This document shows, in pieces, positions 56,791 through 64,000 of a stretch of DNA of 64,000 nt (positions are counted from its first letter, which is position 1; the number at the start of each line of letters is the position of its first letter). The DNA lies in contig OY754473.1 of the NCBI GenBank assembly GCA_963575645.1, positions 5,642,001-5,706,000 on the forward strand. Reading direction: 5' to 3'. The position numbers were made by a program, and so were the translations under genes. Under the pieces are notes generated by a model. It saw only the letters and a list, made by a program, of their open reading frames with translations. It was not told the origin of the DNA and did no database searches. Source of the DNA: Xanthostigma xanthostigma (Eukaryota > Arthropoda > Insecta > Raphidioptera > Raphidiidae).

Positions 56791-57697
56791 ATTAAAAAAA
56801 AATAGAATTGTTTGTTTTTGATGCTAGAGTGAATTTTTACGAAGTAACATCCAAATGGAGTTGCTCGCAGAAAAAAGACTACCAATAGAATAGAGGTAGC
56901 GACCGTTGACTTATACTAATGAACTTGCCTTCGCCATATTTCGTTTGTAGTTGTTTGTCGCTTCACTGAGTGAGGGGATTAGAGTATGGTAGAGACCATG
57001 TTCGTATGCGCGTAGCGTCTAATAATTGTTTTCTCTCAGTCCAGTCCTTTTATTATTTAATTTTTGAGAAAATCGATAGTAATATTTGTTTGGTCAGGTC
57101 CACAAGTTTCAACTCTGGTTTTGATTTTATTAAAAATGTATTTTAAACCCCAATTGAAAAATTCTTATTCTAACAAAAAAAAAACGGCACGCCACTGGAC
57201 TTCAGTTATAAGCCCTATAGACCCCGAAAAATCCCGCCCCTGGCAATCAATGAAACTCTTGTACTGTGAAAATTTATCAATGTACTTTAAAAAAAAAATA
57301 TTTAGATACACAACGGAACCTCGTTCTCGTTCGAGACGAGATATTATTAATCTCGTCTCGTTTTTCGTCCGCTACAGTTTGCACAATTGTGCGTCGTATT
57401 TTGCTTCCCACACTTTTTGGCGCAATCACATAAACCGCACTGCCTCCACGTGGCGGTCTGCTTAGAATGTGATTCGCTTCACCACACATTAAATATTGGT
57501 TTAGAATTTGTGTCCCGTTTCAAGTGGGAAAAAGAAGGCGCAGCGATTCTTTTCCAGGAATGCGAACAGCTGTTTTTGACCGACAGGTACTTCGCATACA
57601 GGGTGTCTCGGTATGTTTTTATTTGCCGCTCTTATATAACTGTCACTTGAATCCCTTGTCATAGACATGTGCTAAAAATATCCACCCTTATCTCCGT
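56791..57697. other. intron 4 noncoding, unassigned
   Basis: The frames at 57064-57465 and 57387-57650 match no known domain. CATACAGGGTGTCTCGG at 57598 is a MITE-end phrase. CGAGACGAGATATTATTAATCTCGTCTCG near 57332 is a hairpin. Confidence 0.35.
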
Positions 57698-58330
57698 AAA
57701 CGCTATTGGTCCGAATCTGAATCTATGTTACCGCTATTGGCCCGCTTCTGAACCTCTGCGAATGTTATTGGTTCGGTTCTGAATCTCTGTGAACGCTATT
57801 GGTTCGCTTCTGAATCGCTGCGAATGTTATTGGTCCGAATTTTAATCTCTGAACGCTATTGGCCCGCTTCTGAATCTCTGTGAATGTTATTGGTCGAATT
57901 TGAATCTCTGTGAACGCTATTGGTTCGCTTCTGAATCTCTGCGAATGTTATTGGTCCGAATTTGAATCTCTGAACGCTATTCGCCCGCTTCTGAATCGCA
58001 GAGAATGTTATTGGTCCGAATGTGAACGCTATTGGCCCGCTTCTGAATCGCTGTGAATGCTATTGGTCGAGTTTGAATCTCTGCTAACGTTATTGGCCCG
58101 CGTCTGAATCTCTGTGAATGTTATTGGTCGAGTTTGAATCTCTGCTAACGCTATTGGCCCGCGTCTGAATCTCTGTGAATGTTATTGGTCGAGCTTAAAC
58201 CTCTGCGAACGCTATTGGTTCGCGTCTGAATCTCTGTGAATGTTATTGGTTCGAATTTTAATCTATGTGAACGCTATTGGGCCCGCGTCTGAATCTGTGT
58301 CAACGCAATTGGCCAGAGTCTGAAAAACTG
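57698..58330 (+). repeat. minisatellite of ~21 units, each with ATTGG
   Basis: Units of about 30 bp alternate between two types, AACGCTATTGGCCCGC- and AATGTTATTGGTCCGAA-, giving a dimer of about 61 bp. Each unit but one (ATTCG near 57980) keeps ATTGG, the reverse of CCAAT. Units differ by substitutions and small deletions, most in the middle of the array. Confidence 0.9.
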
Positions 58331-58855
58331 CCACTACCGTTTAATCTCACTCTGCTACTCGACACTTTTTTAGTGCTCTTTATGTTGATGATTTCTTGCA
58401 ACCATGGTGGTTTCTTGTTCTTGTTCGAACTTGTTGAGTTGAAAAGTTTCTACTTCCGTACTGGGAATTTCATAAATGCAGCGGGATACATTGTTTTGTA
58501 ATGGCTATTTTTGCAGTCTTTCTATAGGTCCTTGGAACTTGACAGTGTTTTGTTTAGCACTGTGCGTTATTGTTTTGTTTGGCTGACGTTTATTTTTGCT
58601 TTAGGCTAATTGTTGAGAACATTTATAACAATATTGTTGCATATTATATTATCTTTCTACTAAACTGTCAGTAAATGTTATTTTTTCTTCGACAATACAA
58701 ATTTGATTTTGCTGTAGCTAAATCTATTTGTAATTGATAAAGATCACAAAACTCCAACTTGTGTTTGCAATACTGGAATCATTAGATAACGGCTGGACCA
58801 ATTTTAAAACAACTCGGTATACTATATCTGCTGGTATCCAAACGTCTTACAGTAC
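58331..58855. other. intron 4 noncoding, nothing assigned
   Basis: No exon or shared repeat recognised. Confidence 0.35.
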
Positions 58856-58856
58856 A

Positions 58857-59309
58857 ACCATCCCCCGATTTACACGGTACTTGTTTTACACGTTTTCGCT
58901 TTTACACGGTTTTCCAAATAAGTTTTTTTTTGTTTTTATCGCACTCTACTAAATGCTACTGTGATTGAACACGTGCGCTGTGTACACATCTCACGGGGAA
59001 TCCCGAGCTTATGTGCTGACTTGCTGCACACGCACACTGTGTCTGTATTTCTTCGCATAAAATTAAAGTTTTATCTACGGAAAATTGTATTTGAGTGAAA
59101 GTTTCACAGTTTCAGAACCTGTCAATGCATTTTATTTTTATTTCTGTGTACACCTAAAAATATTGAAAAAAATCACAACTGTTAAATAGCAAAATTATGC
59201 ATTTTCTGCAAGCTTTTCGATTTACACAGTTTTGACTTGAAAATTTTTAATTTTCGATTTACACGTTTTTCTCAGGAACGTATCTACCGTGTAAATCGGG
59301 GGATAGGTG
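58857..59309. mobile_element. pogo/Tigger-like MITE
   Basis: Both ends carry TCCCCCGATTTACACGGTA in inverted orientation (58861 and 59287-59305). Extra GATTTACAC copies occur near 59220-59260. About 450 bp, no transposase. Confidence 0.65.
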
Positions 59310-59950
59310 TATATAGGCAACTTTTTGTTAGATTATGAATAATACGGTTGAAAAATCAGCATCCAGTGGCTTCAAGATATCAATGATAAGATTGTATTGC
59401 TACAATCACATATAAAAAAGATGTCTGGTATTGAAGAGAGCGAAGCCCTATGTGAAGGTTTATCCAGATTCCGCATAAAAAAATGCAGGTTTCTTTTTTT
59501 TTAATAATTAATAATTGGAGGCACTGGATCCATTGCAAGATCATCCTTGCGCGGGATTCAGTACGGTTCGCCCTAATATTTGAGGCAATTTTATAGATTT
59601 ATCGATCGCTTTTACGGTTTTATAGATCATCTGTACAAGGTAGTAAACATGATCTTTGGCGCGAAGTCCCAATATTCTCATCTTCCTCATTTTTGTATGT
59701 ACTGGTCGTATTTATACACAATCCACTTTTCGGCATCTCAAGACGATGTTTCTTTCTTGTCTCGTTCTGAGAAGACGAGGGTGGCTGCTGGCTTTATATC
59801 TTCGATCACAAGACAAAATCGTCTATACCAATGTTTTTGTTAAGTTTTTCTATTTCTTCAAGAAACTATTTTTTTTAATTCTACTTTTAAGGTATCGTTG
59901 TTTCAAAAAAGTTCGTTTATACAGAAAAGCTAAAATTTAAACCTTTAGAT
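59310..59950. other. intron 4 noncoding, nothing assigned
   Basis: The frames at 59580-59940 show no known domain and no splice logic. Confidence 0.35.
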
Positions 59951-60218
59951 CAGCGGAACCCTGGAGTGCCGTGGAAGAGTCGCAGGGACTCCGCGGTCAG
60001 TTCGAGAGTTATATTGTATTTCTTTGTTACAATAAATGTCTTGCAATATACTTATTATAATTATTTTTCATTTATAAGTTGCTCTTTCTTCGAGTTCAAC
60101 ATGAAAATATTCAAACTACAAGGTAAACACCTTAGTTATCAAAATAGCCAGCTAGGGTTCTGCCAAAAAAGTATGATCAATTAGGGTTCCATGACCAAAT
60201 AAAATTAGGAAGCTCTGC
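59951..60218. mobile_element. hAT-like MITE
   Basis: CAGCGGAACCCTGGAGTGCC at the left, GGAAGCTCTG at the right, flanked by CTTTAGAT and CTTTAGGG (6 of 8 alike). Confidence 0.45.
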
Positions 60219-60596
60219 TTTAGGGAGCAAGAAACTTTTCCCGCTACACCTAGCCCCATAACTTGGCATATTGCGCCTTTTCAACATTGTTGGAACGATT
60301 TCAAATTTTTTTTTATAGCATTGTTTTTAGTGTAATTACACATAACCTTGCCTTTTTAACCAAAAAATGGTATGCCTATCTATTTATTATTATTATCTAT
60401 CTATCAATGTAACCAGATCCTAGAAAGTCTAGGACCCCTGTGGGAAGGTATTCACTCCATTCGTTGTGATGGATCTACCTCGATTAGCTGGGTACCCAGA
60501 AACTTGGATCCTCGTACACTTTTCTGAGCGGTCATAGAAATCAGTCATTTCAGGGTCATTATTGAATTTGAATCAAACCTTTAGTAAATGTGTCTT
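60219..60596. other. intron 4 noncoding, nothing assigned
   Basis: No feature apart from TATCTATC-type short repeats near 60380. Confidence 0.35.
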
Positions 60597-61137
60597 TTTA
60601 ACCGACTTCATAAAAGGAGGAGGTTCTATGTTCGACTGTATATTTTTTTTTGTTTTTTTTTATGTATGTTCACCGATTTCTCCGTCAATTATGGACCGAT
60701 TTTCGAAATTTTTTTTTTATTCGAAAGAGTGCACTTTCGAGGTGGTCCCATCGGAACCAAGTCAGGATCTGATGGTGGAATCCGGAGAAATCGAGGGAAA
60801 CTCTCAAATTTCAAAGGCATGCATACTTGGCCTACCCATTGCAATACTTTATCTAACACTAAAAAGAGAAAAATAAAATATTTTTAACAAAAAAATTAAA
60901 CCGACTTCAAAATATGCACTAAAAAGTAAAAAATAATAATTATTGTTATTTTTGAAGTCGGTGTCAGCCAAAATGAAATCTATTCCGAGAACTAGAGAGT
61001 AGAGACATGTAAGATTTAAATTGCTACTTTCGAATTCCGATGTGACACCGACTCCAAAAATAACAATAATTATTATTTTTTACTTTTTAGTGCATATTTT
61101 GAAGTCGGTTCAATTTTTTTGTTAAAAATATTTTAAA
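60597..61137 (+). mobile_element. composite foldback element, family A' copy 3
   Basis: TTTAACCGACTTCATAAAAG start, GGAGGAGGTTCT block, one unit with CACCGATTTCTCCGTCAATT, then foldback arms (about 60880-60962 and 61048-61130) around a CGGAATTCGAAAG-type centre. Collinear with 21817-22300. Confidence 0.7.
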
Positions 61138-61737
61138 ATAATTACTTCGAATTCATTGCTGATCTCGTCTAGATTTCTCCGTCTGGTCTCGTCTTGTCGA
61201 CAAAAAATATCGTCCCGGCAGCAATACTAGACCATGGACACGACGATCCCGCAAATCTGACGTAAGATGTTTTGCCTTGTGCCCGCAGATGCAGACTTAC
61301 CTACCTGTCGTGAGGTTTAGATTCCTGTTTCGTGTGTTTTGGAATATTTCTTTTTTTTATGTGGCAAGGTTGTAGCAATGGCAGGTACATTCTATTCACT
61401 GTGTTATTAGTTATTTTTATTATTATTTCTATAGCAAGTGTCATTCTGGATAAATAACCTGCCAAAAACAGCTGATTGTTGTCCGTGTGTGACTTACTGT
61501 CGCCTCAATATCAATGGGTGTGTCTGGGACTCAAGAGTACCAGTGTTCGATTCCCTGCTGTGGTTTCAACATCTCTCGAGGGCAGTTTTTGCTTCTTATT
61601 TGCGTACAATTGAACGTCGTTAATGGTTTTGTTAAATAGTTTTTGAGATGCTCGATTGTTAAACAAAAACTAAAAATTGATTGTTTCGAACGTTTCGTTT
61701 TTGTTACTGGTTTAATTGAGGAATCAGATTTTAAATA
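61138..61737. other. intron 4 noncoding, nothing assigned
   Basis: Small frames on both strands without known domains. Confidence 0.35.
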
Positions 61738-62294
61738 CAGTATGTAAACACGTAAGGTGCACACAGGGAAATTAACATTGGGAAAAAATGACTGGATCAG
61801 AGTGAGCCTTGAAATCTTGTTTTTCAATTTGACAGATAATATTCTTTTGCGAAATGAATGTGTATACTACCGAAGAAAATATTCAAATGATTACAACGTA
61901 ATCGGACTTTTTTTATTAATGGGACATTAAATTTTCAAAAATACTTAAATATGGTTCGAGATCAAATATCTCCGCCTATTCGTGTTGAACCTAATGACAT
62001 TGGGTCACTGATTTACCGACGCGCATACGTCATACCAGTCGGACAATTTTTGAATGAAATGTTTCCAAACAGATGGAGTTGTTTTTTTGTTTTAATTTTG
62101 CACAAAAAAAATAAAATAATGATTTGTAAGAGCTTTTTATTATTAAAAATACCAAGTAAAATAAAAATAAAATAGAAATCCAGAAGATTACCACGATAAT
62201 TCAATAGAAATAACAATTAATGCAGTCATGGCTAACTCTGATCCAAGTATTTTTTCCCAACGCTAGTTTCCCTATGTGCACCTTACGTGTTTAA
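61738..62294 (+). mobile_element. Tc1-like MITE, family O copy 1
   Basis: Left TIR CAGTATGTAAACACGTAAGG extends about 60 bp. The right TIR is present to GTGCACCTTACGTGTTTA but lacks the last bases. Collinear with 63342-63905. Confidence 0.7.
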
Positions 62295-62430
62295 GCTTCA
62301 CCCATTGTTATAATGATCCTTTATTATGAGAAACTTGAATGTTTAGATGCGTCACTAATAAATGATAATTCGGCCGCCGCGATAGTGGAAGATTCGGATT
62401 TGAGTCCCGATACTGACATTGTTTGAATAA
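62295..62430. other. short spacer
   Basis: No feature supported. Confidence 0.3.
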
Positions 62431-62760
62431 TATAATACGCGCCACGGATCTAAAAGGTTCGGAAGTTAGTCGCAAACAACGTTGCTAAGGCACATTTTAT
62501 AGAGCCGTTGATACTCCCACTACCTCCCAGCTACCTGCACGGAACGTGCGCTCGTCGGTGATTGGCCGTGATCGCTCGTTGCCTTTGTCACTTGTCGCTT
62601 TCCTGCTTTAAAGTACAGTCGAGTACGCTTTTGTCAAGTTGTTATTGTTATTTCAGTTTTGTTGAGTTGCGAGTTTGTAGTTTTTCAACAGACTGTACAA
62701 GCGCAAGCCTGCATTCGCGCCTAACTTCCGAGCCTTTTAGATTCGTGGCGCGTACTATAC
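62431..62760 (-). mobile_element. TIR MITE, family F copy 3
   Basis: Reversed copy of 10943-11256 with both TIRs (TATAATACGCGCCACGG; CGTGGCGCGTACTATA). Confidence 0.7.
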
Positions 62761-63341
62761 TTTTGGCCCAACCTATCATGACCTTGATATACATTTGATA
62801 ATTTTGCGAAAGAATGAGATATCTCGCACTTGCCGGTTCTTGCTAAAGAGAGAGATTGTAGATGCTAAACAACTAAGTGCACAATTAAAACAATACTGAT
62901 AATAATGGATGACTTCATTATATAATTGAGTTTACTGCTGTTTGACGAATTCTATAATCTTTTCAATGAAGAACTGAAAAAAAACAGTAATATTTTTTAA
63001 ATGAACGCCGGCGGCCATGCAGAGCAGGGCTTAAGAAGGGCTGACAATGCGCGTCCAGAATTCATTGTGTCCGCGAGAAAAGGCTGTCGCATTCAAAAAA
63101 ACCCATGTAGGTACACAATAATGACGTGAAAAACAGTTAATCTTTCTTTCTTTTTTTGTTACAATATTTTACCACACATTTAGGTGACATTATGGCACAA
63201 TGATGTCTTTCTATTAACTTCCGACGAAACAGGTTCATGCAGCGGTTCTTCAACTGTCTCCGTAAGCGATCCACTAGAGTTGAGGGCGGGCTCGGCTCCT
63301 CTCAAAGTACCGTCTTGCCACTGCTCTAAATCTATATTATA
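62761..63341. other. intron 4 noncoding, nothing assigned
   Basis: GAATGAGATATCTCGCACTTG at 62810 resembles one arm of the hairpin at 10619. No gene. Confidence 0.35.
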
Positions 63342-63905
63342 CAGTATGTAAACACGTAAGGTGCACATAGGGAAATTAACATTGGGAAAAAATGACTGGA
63401 TCGGAGTGAGCCTTGAAATCTTGTTTTTCAATTTGACAGATAAATATTCTATTGCAAAATGAATGTGTGTACTACCGAAGTAAATATTCAAATGATTACT
63501 ACATAATCGGACTTTTTTTATTAATGGGACATTAAATTCTCGAAAATACTTAAATATGGTGCGAGATCAAATATCTCCGCCTATTCGTGTTGAACCTAAA
63601 GACATTGGGTCACTGATTTACCAACGCGCATACGTCATACCAGTCAGACAATTTTTGAAAGAAATGTTTCCAAACAGATGGAGTTGTTTTTTTGTTTTAT
63701 TTTTGTACAAAAACATTTAAATAATGATTTATAAGAGCTTTTTCTTATTAAAAATACCAAGTAAAATAAAAATAAAATAGAAATCCAGAAGATTACCACG
63801 ATAATTCAATAGAAATAACAATTAATGCAGTCATGGCTAACTCTGATCCAAGTATTTTTTCCCAATGCTAATTTCCCTGTGTGCGCCTTACGCGTTTACA
63901 TACTG
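63342..63905 (+). mobile_element. Tc1-like MITE, family O copy 2
   Basis: Complete: CAGTATGTAAACACGTAAGG to CGCGTTTACATACTG, TIRs of about 60 bp, flanked on both sides by TA. 564 bp, same orientation as copy 1, 1.6 kb downstream of it. Confidence 0.8.
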
Positions 63906-64000
63906 TATGTAAAATTCCCGTGTCACAATTTTGGCCGCGCAAATCTCTGAAACCACTGAACGGATTTTAATGAAATGTAAATGTGTCATGCTTGGTTCAA
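63906..64000. other. partial repeat at window end
   Basis: CTCTGAAACCACTGAACGGA is the phrasing of a Helitron or LINE body, cut by the window edge. Confidence 0.3.

Noticed and set aside
57064..57650. Frames of 133 and 87 residues
   Set aside because: No recognisable domain or splice logic; composition follows local base content.
57698..58330. CRISPR-like array
   Set aside because: No constant repeat with unique spacers; it is a eukaryotic minisatellite with two alternating unit types.
61531..61827. 98-residue minus frame resembling one at 63180-63491
   Set aside because: The shared part lies in the family O MITE terminal repeat.
62365..62410. B-box-like GGATTTGAGTCCC, possible SINE
   Set aside because: Two mismatches to the B box and no A box upstream.

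Overview
The window is nuclear DNA from an insect. The evidence is split genes with GT-AG introns, insect-like lap and string/Cdc25 proteins, GC-rich exons in AT-rich surroundings, and a dense load of Helitron, hAT, pogo/Tc1-like, TTAA-type and foldback elements. The sequence alone does not fix the order; a hemipteroid insect is a guess. No bacterial, organellar or viral gene was seen.

Three host genes are supported, all on the plus strand. (1) 1122-3005 is an intronless gene for the clathrin assembly protein AP180/CALM (Drosophila lap), with an ANTH domain and a tail of NPF/DPF/DLF motifs. (2) Four exons at 10237-10524, 20281-20402, 21633-21753 and 43150-43460 have matching splice phases. 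They build part of a single-pass membrane protein with two extracellular sushi (CCP) domains, a transmembrane helix and a cytoplasmic tail. Its 5' and 3' ends are not found here. (3) 35424-36998 is an intronless Cdc25 (string-type) phosphatase with an intact active site. It lies inside the 21.4-kb third intron of the sushi gene, on the same strand.

Most of the rest is repeats, none with an intact transposase or reverse transcriptase. Region by region: 4.8-9.2 kb holds a composite foldback/minisatellite element, a pogo-like MITE and a Helitron. 10.5-20.3 kb (intron 1) holds Helitron pieces, a ~310-bp TIR family, foldbacks and other TIR elements. 20.6-35 kb holds TTAA-flanked 690-bp elements, hAT elements with target duplications, and one multi-level nest (Helitron > hAT > 265-bp-arm palindrome). 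40.8-64 kb holds more Helitrons, four of them carrying a tRNA-Lys-like insert or its flank; a THAP relic between inverted repeats; a LINE tail split by a TTAA element; a 21-unit ATTGG minisatellite; and two copies of a 560-bp Tc1-like MITE.

The three genes show no obvious joint function: endocytosis, surface adhesion/recognition and the G2/M trigger. The architecture is the notable part: two intronless genes next to or inside a long, repeat-filled gene. Repeat boundaries are by eye and good to a few bases only where TIRs or target duplications are stated.
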